NCBI RefSeq assembly: GCF_007830175.1
Contig: NZ_VLKH01000001.1
Span: forward strand, 1-64,000
Length of the DNA stretch: 64,000 nucleotides
Source of the DNA: Sedimentibacter saalensis
GTDB lineage: Bacteria > Bacillota > Clostridia > Tissierellales > Sedimentibacteraceae
Direction: 5' to 3'
A program made the translations under genes and the position numbers. A model generated the notes under the pieces. It was not told the DNA's origin and made no database searches. It saw nothing but the letters and a program-made list of their open reading frames with translations. Numbering within the stretch: the stretch's first letter is position 1; every line of letters begins with the position of its first letter. Positions 8,327 to 16,886 of this stretch are shown piece by piece.

Positions 8327-8800
8327 TTATCTTTTGTATTTGCCAGTTATACTTCCCTGCTGAATGATATGTCCACTCATAGTTTCAATTAAATCTTTCT
8401 TTTTTGCATGGCTGTCCAAATTTAAGAAACAATCAAGTGCATAAAAGTTAAAAATATATCTATGTGTATTCCTGACAAAGACTGGCTGCTTCGGCCCTCT
8501 ATACCTGTTCCTACCATAAGCAACCCCCTGAATTGCATTATTCAACAAAGATACTGACGAACCGTACGGTATATTTTCAGGGATTTTATCTGTTTTAGGG
8601 ATATTCCATATTAACCAGTGGTTAAGAGCTTTTCTTAAAGGAATGTCCAAATCGTCCATAATAATGGCAATAGATACTACATTATCACTAAGATTTAATA
8701 ATTGAAACTCTGGAGAAATATCTACATCAAAACCAGTATGCTTCTTGGGCATGTATCCATTATTTATAAATGATGGACTTATTATTTCCATTTCTTTCAT
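8327..8800 (-). CDS. YbhB/YbcL-family PEBP-like protein
   Basis: A 157-residue protein of the phosphatidylethanolamine-binding / Raf-kinase-inhibitor-like family. The conserved blocks are ISPSFINNGYMPKKHTG at the start, SIAIIMDDLDIPLRKALNHWLIWNIP (the D.D and HW..WNIP ligand-pocket motif), YRGPKQPV and YIFNFYALDC. Bacterial members are cytosolic or exported; here no signal peptide is seen. Cellular role in bacteria is poorly known. A decayed copy of its last codons sits at 6182-6240. An AAAGGA site precedes the ATG. Confidence 0.92.
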   Translation of the reverse strand: MKEMEIISPSFINNGYMPKKHTGFDVDISPEFQLLNLSDNVVSIAIIMDDLDIPLRKALNHWLIWNIPKTDKIPENIPYGSSVSLLNNAIQGVAYGRNRYRGPKQPVFVRNTHRYIFNFYALDCFLNLDSHAKKKDLIETMSGHIIQQGSITGKYKR

Positions 8801-8922
8801 ATTGCTACTTCCTTTCAGCCTTCCATAGATTTTTCTATAGCTGACTTCACAACAAGATTTATTCAGCTATATAAAGAACACAATTATGTAAATGCCATGA
8901 AGTAAGTTTCTTTTAACATAAC

Positions 8923-8970
8923 AATATACCTTTAAAATATCTAAGTCAATAAATATTCTAAAGGTAATTT
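8923..8970. repeat. Inverted repeat upstream of the PEBP gene
   Basis: AATATACCTTTA (8923-8934) and TAAAGGTAATTT (8959-8970) form an imperfect inverted repeat whose surroundings (AACAATATACC, AAATATTCTA) match the one at 7120-7160. Confidence 0.5.
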
Positions 8971-9010
8971 GCTATGTGGCACCTTAAGTTACCTTAAGTT
9001 TGATCTGCCA

Positions 9011-9030
9011 GAGAGAACCGTCCCCTATGA
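9011..9030. repeat. Single arm of the ACCGTCCC dispersed repeat
   Basis: The sequence AGAGAACCGTCCCCTATGAC is the same arm seen in paired form at 28078-28212. No partner arm is visible nearby, although ATGACTTACCTATGAC just after it suggests a small local duplication. Confidence 0.6.
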
Positions 9031-9035
9031 CTTAC

Positions 9036-9494
9036 CTATGACTTATCAATTATATATCTGTCTAATTTTGCTCTGAAATACCAACCTATGAAAATCATTG
9101 TTATACCAATAATAATAGCTGCTGTTCTTCTCACAGAATCTGGAGAATATAAGGTGGACAACAAAATACCTGTTCCTGCTCCTTCAAAAAAATCACTAGC
9201 CCTCTTTTCTCTGCGAACTAACTTCTCTCGGTTTAGAGAAGAAATTATATTGTTATCAGCCTTTTCGCGGAAGACCTCATCACTGAGTCTCTCTCCGCTT
9301 AAAAATTCATTAATACTGATTCCAAGTTCTTCACACAAGAATTGCATTAAAGATATATCTGGCATATAGTTGCCATTTTCCCATCGAGAGATGGTTTTGT
9401 TTGTCACCCCAAGTTTTTCACCAAGCTCTGCCTGTGTCATTTCTTTTTCTTTTCGGAGTTCAGCAATAAATTCGCCAATTTTTTGTTGATTCAA
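9036..9494 (-). CDS. XRE-family membrane-anchored regulator
   Basis: About 152 residues. Residues 1-60 form a Cro/CI-type helix-turn-helix (GEFIAELRKEKEMTQAELGE, then KLGVTNKTISRWENGNYMPD). The C-terminus has two hydrophobic segments (GAGTGILLSTLYS, then TAAIIIGITMIFIGWYF) that could anchor it in the membrane. A TTG at 9494 is chosen as start because GGAGG stands 5 bases upstream; the first in-frame ATG further upstream has no such site. Regulators of this build are common in Firmicutes; the target is unknown. Confidence 0.82.
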   Translation of the reverse strand: MNQQKIGEFIAELRKEKEMTQAELGEKLGVTNKTISRWENGNYMPDISLMQFLCEELGISINEFLSGERLSDEVFREKADNNIISSLNREKLVRREKRASDFFEGAGTGILLSTLYSPDSVRRTAAIIIGITMIFIGWYFRAKLDRYIIDKS

Positions 9495-9637
9495 ATTATC
9501 CCTCCTTTCTATGAAAATGGTAGCATTTAAAGATGTCCTTGTATTTACCATAAATAGCGAATGGTCATATTTACGTCACTTTCTACCCATTAACTTATAT
9601 ATCCCCTATAGATGATATTAAAAGTTTATCATCCGGC

Positions 9638-9682
9638 AATAAAAAAAGAAATTACTTTATTTGAATACTAAAATAATTTCTT
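9638..9682 (-). terminator. Terminator of the membrane protein gene at 9714
   Basis: On the minus strand AAGAAATTA and TAATTTCTT form a hairpin (9682 to 9646) followed directly by seven T residues. It begins 32 bases after the stop of the 9714-10334 gene. Confidence 0.7.
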
Positions 9683-9713
9683 ATATGTGTTAAATTTTCT
9701 GCTGAACTAATTA

Positions 9714-10334
9714 CTAACTGGCAATGATTTCATTTAATTCTTTAAGTCTGTTTTCAGGATAATTATTTATGATAATAAGTTCGTAACTTTTTTTCCCAGA
9801 TATAAAATTAATATTTGAATTAATAAAATTTAAATTCTTATACTCGAAAATTGTAAAAGAAATATTTATATATTTGATTGCAGCTATAACATTGTTTAAA
9901 TTAAACTTTAGTACATTGGTGTTTTCTGTATGTGTGACCTGATAAGGCATAGCTTTTACAAGCTCTTTGAAATTTTTATAATATTTTATTATTATATTGA
10001 AAAACCCAACAGATACTAAGAACATTAAAATTTGAGTAATATAAAGGGAAGCTGCATTTGTCGAATTTGACATAGCATACAGCATTATAAATGGTTTAAC
10101 CGATATTCCAGCAAAAATAGCAGTAGCTATACCAACTTTAACTCCAAAAACCATTACTGAAATAAATATTGGAATGTATAGGAGCTGTACTGTTAAGACT
10201 GTATTTCCGTAATGATTAATAATACTTAAGCAAAAAATGATTAGAAAAATAATTACCATTCCCCAAGCAGTGTGTATGGAATTATTTTTCTCTGACGACT
10301 GCGATGAAGATGAATAGTACTGACTGTTTTCCAT
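9714..10334 (-). CDS. Hypothetical multi-pass membrane protein
   Basis: 206 residues. A polar Ser-rich N-terminus is followed by about four hydrophobic segments (GMVIIFLIIFCLSII, LLYIPIFISVMVFGVKVGIA, ILMFLVSVGFFNII and one between) and a soluble C-terminal half of about 80 residues. The hydrophobic half resembles the membrane-sensor N-termini of some histidine kinases and diguanylate cyclases, but no output domain is attached. The C-terminal part (IAAIKYINISFTIFEYKNL) was not recognised. It is separate from the operon that starts at 10509, being followed by its own terminator. Confidence 0.6.
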   Translation of the reverse strand: MENSQYYSSSSQSSEKNNSIHTAWGMVIIFLIIFCLSIINHYGNTVLTVQLLYIPIFISVMVFGVKVGIATAIFAGISVKPFIMLYAMSNSTNAASLYITQILMFLVSVGFFNIIIKYYKNFKELVKAMPYQVTHTENTNVLKFNLNNVIAAIKYINISFTIFEYKNLNFINSNINFISGKKSYELIIINNYPENRLKELNEIIAS

Positions 10335-10508
10335 TTAATCTCCTAGTTTTTACCCCACACCCAATTAGATTAATTCGAAATAATAAATTTAAAGTTTAGG
10401 GTACAAGCAGAAATTTTTTTAAAATTTTTTATATTTTTAATTTATACAGTCAATATTGTCTGAAAAATCATGCTTTCATGCAGTAAAATAACTAATAAAA
10501 GCCTCCCA

Positions 10509-10922
10509 TTAAGAGCCGCAATTGCATAAGTTAACATACTCTTTAAGCTCTCTCCTGCCACAAACAAGTTCTACGACAAGCTCTTCATAAGTATAGTCAA
10601 AAACAGGTATGTCCCCTGATAGTTTAAAGCCTAACACGTCTTTCCATATAACTACAGCTCTGGTTATAGGCTTAAGGGCTAATAAAGCCTTCTGCATACT
10701 TATTATATTATCATCACTGTATGATTTAGGCATTTTAAGAAAAATTTTTACTAACTCTAAAATTGTCAATTGCAGCATGCTTGCTGAAACTTTATTATCT
10801 GCGTTCAATTGTTCTACAGTATTAGTTATTGCAAGTTCAGCTATTTCTTCCGCAATTTTTTCTTCTCCGGTTAACATATAAGCAACGGTATATACTTTTT
10901 TAAAATATGCTTCAATATCCAT
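10509..10922 (-). CDS. Degenerate ECF sigma-factor-like protein
   Basis: 137 residues. The N-terminus (YFKKVYTVAYMLTGEEKIAE, then EIAELAITNTVE) resembles sigma-70 region 2 of ECF factors, and LLALKPITRAVVIWKDVLGF echoes the region 4 entry, but the recognition helix-turn-helix that should follow is replaced by DYTYEELVVELVCGRRELKE. It may therefore be a modified regulator rather than a working sigma factor. It is the last gene of the operon with the response regulator (30 bases upstream) and has a GGTGGAG site. Function unproven; similarity was judged by eye. Confidence 0.5.
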   Translation of the reverse strand: MDIEAYFKKVYTVAYMLTGEEKIAEEIAELAITNTVEQLNADNKVSASMLQLTILELVKIFLKMPKSYSDDNIISMQKALLALKPITRAVVIWKDVLGFKLSGDIPVFDYTYEELVVELVCGRRELKEYVNLCNCGS

Positions 10923-10952
10923 TACTCCACCTGCCTTACTATTAAATATTCA

Positions 10953-11642
10953 TTATACTTTAAATCTATATCCGGCTCCCCAGACAGTTTCAATATATTG
11001 ACGTCTGTCAGGAGTTGTTTCAATCTTTTCTCTTATTCTTGCAATATGCACAGTTATGGTAGAGGCGTCAGATAAAGAGTCATAACCCCAAACCCTTTCA
11101 AACAACTCTTCTTTATCAAAAACCCTGTTAGGATTTTCTGCCAGAAAAACCAGCAGGTCAAACTCCTTTTGGGTTAAGATAACTTCATTATCATCTATGT
11201 AAACCCTTCGGTCCTGCTTATCGATAGATAAAGCTCCGACTATTATCAGCTTCTTATTAGAATTGGGGACCTGTTTTAACTTTTCATATGTTTTTATGTG
11301 GCTGTTCACCCGCGCTACCAGTTCACCCATACCAAAAGGTTTAGTTATGTAATCATCGGCTCCAAGGTTTAACCCTTTAATCTTAAATGTTTCATCAGAT
11401 TTTGCAGACACAATCAGCACTGGTATTTGTTTTGAATCAGCTATCTCTCTTAATATATCAAAACCATGCTTTTGAGGAAGCATTAAATCTAAAATAACTA
11501 AATCAAAACATTCATTTTTAATATGTTCAAGACCAGAGATACCGTCAAAAGCACATAGTACTTCATAGCCGCTCATTTCTAAATAATCTTTTTGAAGTTC
11601 TGATATGCTTATATCATCTTCAATAATTAAAATCTTTTTCAT
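10953..11642 (-). CDS. OmpR-family response regulator
   Basis: 229 residues: receiver domain with acidic pair EDD near the start, the phospho-acceptor Asp in LVILDLMLPQKHG, and the conserved Lys in TKPFG; then an OmpR/PhoB winged helix (LTQKEFDLLVFLAENP, ... FDKEELFERVWGY, ... VHIARIREKIE). The start ATG overlaps the kinase stop as ATGA, so the two are translationally coupled. It most likely controls the ABC transporter and secreted-protein genes of the same operon. Confidence 0.95.
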   Translation of the reverse strand: MKKILIIEDDISISELQKDYLEMSGYEVLCAFDGISGLEHIKNECFDLVILDLMLPQKHGFDILREIADSKQIPVLIVSAKSDETFKIKGLNLGADDYITKPFGMGELVARVNSHIKTYEKLKQVPNSNKKLIIVGALSIDKQDRRVYIDDNEVILTQKEFDLLVFLAENPNRVFDKEELFERVWGYDSLSDASTITVHIARIREKIETTPDRRQYIETVWGAGYRFKV

Positions 11643-12964
11643 ATTATCACTCCCTCGTCTCTAACCTTTTTTAATGAAATAATAATCGAGGCTCCATGAC
11701 CAATTTCACTGACTGCCCAAATTCGTCCGTCTAAACCCTCTACAATCTGCTTTGCTATTGCCAGTCCCAGTCCACTTGAGCCCTTAACTTCTCTGGCAGT
11801 GTCGGCTCTATAAAATCTATCAAAAATATGCGGAAGATCATGTTCACTGATTCCTTTTCCATTATCCTTAAATTCTATTATGACTGAGGAATTAGTTTCT
11901 CTTAATATGATTCTTAGCTGACCTTCATGCTTTTCAATGTTTCTTTTGGCATTGTCCATAATGTTTTGTACAACTCGCTTAAATTTTGTAACATCCATAG
12001 TAACAAAATATGAAGTTGAAAGATTATTCTCAAATATTAATCGTTTATTTTCACGGTTGAATTCTTCTGAACATTCTTCAATACAGCTGTCCATGTATTT
12101 TATAATATCTACCTTATCCTTCTCAAATGTCATCTGATTTAAATCCAGCTTGGAATATAACAATAAATCTTCAATCATTGTATTTATCATCTTTGTTTTT
12201 TCAATAGCATTTGATAAGTAATATTTTTTCTTTTCATCAGTGTCTGCAACACCGTCCAGAACACCATCTATATATCCCCTTATGGATGTTACTGGAGTTT
12301 TAAGATCATGAGATATGCTTGATATTAAAAACTTTCTGTTTTCATCAACTTTTTGCTGATAATATATTGAATTCTTAAGCTGAAGACGCAACTGTTCAAT
12401 AGCAACTCCAAGCTCTCTCACTTCCCCATAGCCCTTTTCCGTGATTGCTGTCTCAAGCTCACCGATTCTAAGCTTCTCAGTTTCCTTTTTCAAATCAGTA
12501 ATTGGAATTATTATGTTTTTAAGGTTTTGTTTCTGAACAATTATGCTTGCTATAACAAAGATTATTAAAAATGTAATAATAACAAAGGTTATAAAGGATC
12601 TATAATAATCACCAACACATATAACTTCATTAAGTGTTATTATTCTATAAGTAACTCCATCCTGCTTAATAAAATTCTCTTCACTTATGCTGTATCTTTT
12701 ATTCTCATATTCATAATAATCATTATCAACACTTAGATTCATTAACACTTCTTTAATCTGCAGCATAGTAAAATCTTCGCTGTTATATACAATATTATCA
12801 TCCTCAATTACAACAACAGCCGTTTGACCAACACCACTGGTTGCATGAGATTCATTTAATATGTTGTAAAAATAGTCATAGGCAAATCCAAAGCAGCCGG
12901 TAATAACTATTGTACCTATTAGAATTAATATGCTTTGTGTTAAAAATCTTTGTTTTAAATTCAT
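11639..12964 (-). CDS. Sensor histidine kinase
   Basis: 441 residues: N-terminal membrane segment (residues about 8-30), an extracellular sensor region of about 95 residues, a second membrane segment (ITFVIITFLIIFVIASIIV), HAMP linker, then the HisKA H-box (SSISHDLKTPVTSIRGY) and HATPase domain with N-box (IMDNAKRN), DNGKGI, RFYRAD and GLGLAIAK. All catalytic motifs are present. The extracellular loop is larger than in the BceS class, so this is a conventional EnvZ-like kinase that reads the cell surface. Partner is the response regulator that overlaps its stop codon. Confidence 0.95.
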   Translation of the reverse strand: MNLKQRFLTQSILILIGTIVITGCFGFAYDYFYNILNESHATSGVGQTAVVVIEDDNIVYNSEDFTMLQIKEVLMNLSVDNDYYEYENKRYSISEENFIKQDGVTYRIITLNEVICVGDYYRSFITFVIITFLIIFVIASIIVQKQNLKNIIIPITDLKKETEKLRIGELETAITEKGYGEVRELGVAIEQLRLQLKNSIYYQQKVDENRKFLISSISHDLKTPVTSIRGYIDGVLDGVADTDEKKKYYLSNAIEKTKMINTMIEDLLLYSKLDLNQMTFEKDKVDIIKYMDSCIEECSEEFNRENKRLIFENNLSTSYFVTMDVTKFKRVVQNIMDNAKRNIEKHEGQLRIILRETNSSVIIEFKDNGKGISEHDLPHIFDRFYRADTAREVKGSSGLGLAIAKQIVEGLDGRIWAVSEIGHGASIIISLKKVRDEGVII

Positions 12965-12973
12965 AATATCATC

Positions 12974-13717
12974 CTAAATATCTTTTTTTTCAAACAAATA
13001 ATAACCTGCTGCAAATAACATTAAACCGTAACCCAGCAAAATAAGAAATATTCTGAAAATCTTTCCAACATTAATATAGCTTCCTAAAATCAGCTTGTAC
13101 CAGTCAAATGAAGAAGTAAACAAAAAACTCTTAATTTGAGGGAAAGCCACACTTAATCCAACAAACACCAGGAACACAAAAATTGAAAACATAAAGGCAC
13201 TTGTTGTACCCCTTGAAAAATTAGAAATCAAAACAACTGTCAATGCAAAGATAAAAATGGGCAAGAATGCCATTATGTAAGATATTATTATTCTTAAAGG
13301 ATTTGAAATCCCTCCATTTAGAAATAATGAAAATAAAAAAGATAAAACAGCAACTACAATAAGATTGCTGGCTATAAATGTAGCAATAGCAAGAATTTTA
13401 CCCAAAAATACATTAAGTCTTGAAGCAGGACCAGTGAGGGTAAATTTAATGGTATGATCAGCAAATTCACCTGCAAACATATCTATACAAATAAATGCAG
13501 TAAAAAGCGGGAAAAGTGAGTAGCTTAAAATTGTCAAAACCATAACCGAAAATTCTGAACTACCTGTTACACTTACTCCTGCAAAGTTATTCAAGGAATA
13601 TACCACAATTGCTGCAACAATAACAGACAGCAACAAGAATATCAATGATGTACAGATTTTTTTCTTTTTTGAGATTTTAAACATTTCATTTATATAGACT
13701 GCTTTAATAATTTGCAT
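12974..13717 (-). CDS. ABC-2 type transporter permease
   Basis: 247 residues with six predicted membrane helices in the ABC-2 arrangement: a cytosolic N-terminus, KICTSLIFLLLSVIVAAIVV, then VMVLTILSYSLFPLFTAFIC, several further helices and a basic C-terminus. It lacks the large extracellular loop of BceB-type permeases. It overlaps the ATPase gene by 14 bases and lies 10 bases before the kinase gene, so this is one operon. Probably exports a peptide, lipid-linked or antibiotic substrate. Confidence 0.88.
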   Translation of the reverse strand: MQIIKAVYINEMFKISKKKKICTSLIFLLLSVIVAAIVVYSLNNFAGVSVTGSSEFSVMVLTILSYSLFPLFTAFICIDMFAGEFADHTIKFTLTGPASRLNVFLGKILAIATFIASNLIVVAVLSFLFSLFLNGGISNPLRIIISYIMAFLPIFIFALTVVLISNFSRGTTSAFMFSIFVFLVFVGLSVAFPQIKSFLFTSSFDWYKLILGSYINVGKIFRIFLILLGYGLMLFAAGYYLFEKKDI

Positions 13718-14429
13718 TTAAATCTACCTCGCTTAAATAATAGTTTTCCAAGGAAGAATAGTTTTTTAGAATATTACTGGTCTTTTCAACACTTATGAGT
13801 TTCCCCCCATATAAAATTCCAACTTTATCACATGTAAGCTCTATGTCGTGAATTAAATGGCTGGAAATAAAAAATGTTGTTTTATTCTTTTTTGACAAGT
13901 TAATTATTAATTCCCTCATTTCAACCATTCCTTCAACATCCAGACCATTAAAAGGTTCATCCAAAATTATAATTTTAGGATTTGACAAAATTGCCATGGC
14001 TATACCAAGTCTTTGTTTCATTCCAAGGGAATAATTCTTTATTTTTTCATTTTTATATTTAATAAGTCCGGTGATTTCAAGGCACTCATCAATTCGTGTT
14101 CCATTAACTTCATTATGAAATCTGCCGCATAACTGCATGTTTTCATAAGCAGACAGATAAGAAAATGGAGTTACATTTTCTACAATGCATCCAATGTCTT
14201 TCATAGCATTTTCATATTCATTAGAAATACTGTAACCGTTTATTTTAACATCGCCCTTATCAGCTTTCATAAGGCCGACCATAATTTTCATGGTAGTGGT
14301 TTTTCCAGCTCCGTTAGGTCCTAAAAATCCGAAAATTTCTCCACGTTCAATTTCTAAATTAAGGCGCTGTATGCCGCGATTGTTTTTATATATCTTTGAC
14401 AAGTCTTCAATTACAATTGCTTTATCCAA
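13704..14429 (-). CDS. ABC transporter ATP-binding protein
   Basis: 241 residues with Walker A GPNGAGKTT, Q-loop, signature YSLGMKQRL, Walker B IIILDEPFNGLD and the H-loop SSHL. The architecture is that of the CcmA/BcrA/NatA group that pairs with ABC-2 permeases. The start is a TTG at 14429 preceded by GGAGGAG five bases upstream; there is no ATG in a better place. It overlaps the permease gene that follows. Confidence 0.93.
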   Translation of the reverse strand: MDKAIVIEDLSKIYKNNRGIQRLNLEIERGEIFGFLGPNGAGKTTTMKIMVGLMKADKGDVKINGYSISNEYENAMKDIGCIVENVTPFSYLSAYENMQLCGRFHNEVNGTRIDECLEITGLIKYKNEKIKNYSLGMKQRLGIAMAILSNPKIIILDEPFNGLDVEGMVEMRELIINLSKKNKTTFFISSHLIHDIELTCDKVGILYGGKLISVEKTSNILKNYSSLENYYLSEVDLNANY

Positions 14430-14454
14430 TATTTCTCCTCCTTTAAAGCTTTAC

Positions 14455-14480
14455 GGTGCAAAAGCCAAGGCTTTTGCACC
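14455..14480. repeat. Perfect 12-bp stem hairpin between operon genes
   Basis: GGTGCAAAAGCC and GGCTTTTGCACC flank two A residues. It lies between the secreted-protein gene and the ATPase gene with no T run after it on the minus strand, so it is more likely an mRNA processing or stability element, or a partial terminator, than a full stop. Confidence 0.6.
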
Positions 14481-14485
14481 TTGGC

Positions 14486-15739
14486 TTACTCAAATATCCT
14501 TACAAAGTTACTGTCAAATTCATCATCATAATTGGAATAAGAATACCCACCGTTTTCTTCATCTATTTCAACATCAAATGATACGTTAATGTTTTGTTGT
14601 CCGTTTTGATGGATAATTCCGGTTTTCTTTTCACCATTTTCATTTAAATAATGCAGCTTTGTAAAATAGATTGACTCATCATAATTGGAATAAAAGTCAA
14701 AGCTTCTGATACTTTCAGCTTTATACCCCTCATTATACACTTCATAATATTTGCCTTTTATATTGCCATCTTTAACAGAAGTGATTTCTATGAATCTTTC
14801 TCCAATCTTTTCAAATGAGTTGCCTTTTGTTTCTACAATATCATTTTTGTATTTACCGATATATTTGCTGTCAAATTCATAACCTTCTTTGTTATATGTA
14901 ACTTCATGACCAACTAAATTTGGAGCTGCAACAACTGTGTTGTTAATATCCTTTATGTCAATTGAAAAATCCAGAGAGTATATGTGTTCAATGCCTTCGT
15001 TATCCTTTGCAGATATACTTGCAGTAAAAATACCACTTTCTATAATGCCATCTTCATTTTCAACTGCCTTACCGGAAGCATTTACCAGGTATATGTTTGA
15101 TTTAGGACTTGGAATATTCAGTCTCTTGGCATTCCACTCATCAAGAATTGCATACTTGAAGGCAAATGATGATATGGCATTTGCAAGGGGAGGAATTTGC
15201 GTGTCTGATAAATTTCCAATATACATTTTCTTTCCGCCTGATTCTTCCAATTGGATTATATCCTGTAAGTTTCCTACAAATGCATCAAGAATCTTTTCAG
15301 CATCCTTGACCTGTTCTTCTTCAAAAGGATTATCAATTATTTTTCTGTCATTATTATTTTTTCTTTTTTCTACAACTGTGTATGAATCATCCTCAGCATT
15401 ATTGTATATGCTTTGGTTTATATCATTGTACCTGTAGCTTTCAGTTATTTTTCCTTTATTTAAAGTTCTTTCGCTCATTTCTTCGGCCTGATTTGAAACA
15501 TCTATTTTAATATTATTAGTTGATTCTGAAATAACTTTACCATCAACTTTAACAGACACTATCATATCAGCACTGAAGTTATCAACTTCACCGGTCAATT
15601 TTGTCATAGTTGACTTTACAGAGTTTTTCAAGCTGTTAAATCCTGATCCAAGCATTGTATCAGCAAATGCTGTCGCTGTTAAAATCATAGCCCCGAGGAC
15701 AAACGCACATACCGTAGCTGTTTTTTTGCTAAACTTCAT
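14486..15739 (-). CDS. Exported protein heading the ABC/two-component operon
   Basis: About 417 residues with a signal peptide (MKFSKKTATVCAFVLGAMIL, cleaved near TAFA). The mature part is acidic, beta-rich and rich in Asn, Asp, Tyr and Ser, with repeated phrases such as SNYDE (twice) and VKDGNIKGKYYEVYNEGY. No known domain was recognised. The ATG at 15739 follows GGAGGG at nine bases; an in-frame ATG 36 bases upstream has none. It is the first gene of the operon with the ABC transporter, kinase and regulator, so it may be a surface sensor or the protein that the system protects (inference). Confidence 0.7.
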   Translation of the reverse strand: MKFSKKTATVCAFVLGAMILTATAFADTMLGSGFNSLKNSVKSTMTKLTGEVDNFSADMIVSVKVDGKVISESTNNIKIDVSNQAEEMSERTLNKGKITESYRYNDINQSIYNNAEDDSYTVVEKRKNNNDRKIIDNPFEEEQVKDAEKILDAFVGNLQDIIQLEESGGKKMYIGNLSDTQIPPLANAISSFAFKYAILDEWNAKRLNIPSPKSNIYLVNASGKAVENEDGIIESGIFTASISAKDNEGIEHIYSLDFSIDIKDINNTVVAAPNLVGHEVTYNKEGYEFDSKYIGKYKNDIVETKGNSFEKIGERFIEITSVKDGNIKGKYYEVYNEGYKAESIRSFDFYSNYDESIYFTKLHYLNENGEKKTGIIHQNGQQNINVSFDVEIDEENGGYSYSNYDDEFDSNFVRIFE

Positions 15740-15944
15740 TATTCTAAACCCTCCTATAAAACTATTTACTACCATAGCTTAAGCATCTTTGTAGTACAAT
15801 TATATAATACATTATAGGTCTTGAATAACTATAAACTAGTTATTAACAATTTATTAAATCTTTTAGCCAATTAGAATTCCGTATCGAAACGCATTTAGAA
15901 ATCATAGCAAAAAGCTGCTTGCTTTTTAACTTGATGACAAAGTC

Positions 15945-16064
15945 TCATTTGACCGTGTCATCTGAGGGCGTGGTCCGAAGAACCCATCTTTTCAACATTT
16001 TTAAGAACCGTCTCCTCAGCCTTTGGTAACCATAAGGGACGGTTTACGATAACCGTCCCTTATG
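15945..16064. repeat. Composite of two dispersed repeats in a gene-free gap
   Basis: From about 15945 a decayed half of the TGTCATTCTGAG-type hairpin (GTGTCATCTGAGGGC, CCGAAGAA) is followed at 16031-16064 by a hairpin of ACCGTCCC arms: CATAAGGGACGGTT and AACCGTCCCTTATG around six bases. Together they fill most of the 295-base gap between the exported protein gene and the acetyltransferase gene. Confidence 0.65.
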
Positions 16065-16070
16065 CTATAA

Positions 16071-16697
16071 TTACAGCTTATCAACGCTCCCATCCATAAT
16101 ATATGGCAAACGTTGCCTAATCTTATCAAAAGACCAATCCCACCATTGCAATTGCTGTAATTTTTTAATTGTCTCTTCATCAAAACGCTTTTTGATTTCT
16201 TTTGCAGGAATGCCACCAACAACTGTATATGGAGCTACATCCTTTGTTACAACTGCTCTAGCTCCTATAATTGCTCCATCGCCAATATTAACTCCTGATA
16301 GGATAACTGCTTCATATCCTATCCAAACATCATTACCGATTACAATATCACCCTTATTATCCCAAGCAGAAATAACATGTTTTTTATCTAAATTCCATTC
16401 TTCAAAAAAAATCGGAAATGGATAAGTTGAAAGTGATTTAAGAGTGTGGTTTGCACTGGTAAAAATAAACTTTGCTCCACAAGCTATGGAACAAAACTTT
16501 CCAATAATCAATCTGTCTTTATTGATAGGATAGTGATATAATACATTATTCACTTCAAAAAGCGTAGGATCAGAAACAAAATCATTATAAATTGTATAAT
16601 CGTCAACTACGATATTGGGATTTGTAATTACACCTTTCAAATATACTGTTTCAAAGTCATTGGTTCTCGGATATATTTTTTTATCTGGAATAGCCAT
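16071..16697 (-). CDS. Vat/CatB-type xenobiotic O-acetyltransferase
   Basis: A 208-residue left-handed beta-helix acetyltransferase. Hexapeptide-repeat region runs from about residue 65 to 170 ([52 protein letters not shown]). The catalytic His is in FTSANHT, and the segment [10 protein letters not shown] is typical of the streptogramin A / type B chloramphenicol acetyltransferase family. It works as a trimer on acetyl-CoA. Vat or CatB drug specificity cannot be decided from sequence alone, and a sugar substrate is possible. AGGAGG precedes the ATG. Confidence 0.88.
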   Translation of the reverse strand: MAIPDKKIYPRTNDFETVYLKGVITNPNIVVDDYTIYNDFVSDPTLFEVNNVLYHYPINKDRLIIGKFCSIACGAKFIFTSANHTLKSLSTYPFPIFFEEWNLDKKHVISAWDNKGDIVIGNDVWIGYEAVILSGVNIGDGAIIGARAVVTKDVAPYTVVGGIPAKEIKKRFDEETIKKLQQLQWWDWSFDKIRQRLPYIMDGSVDKL

Positions 16698-16886
16698 AAA
16701 AACCTCCTAAGTTATATTTTTATTTAACTATTCCAGTAATTACAATGCATATTTTCACCTTATCACCTACCTGATTAATATAATTCAATCATAGTTAATA
16801 TCAACTTTTAAATTTAGTATATATAAAAATTATTTCAGGTCAATCTTTTATATTTATTATAATCTAAATATATAAAGTTGTTAACT

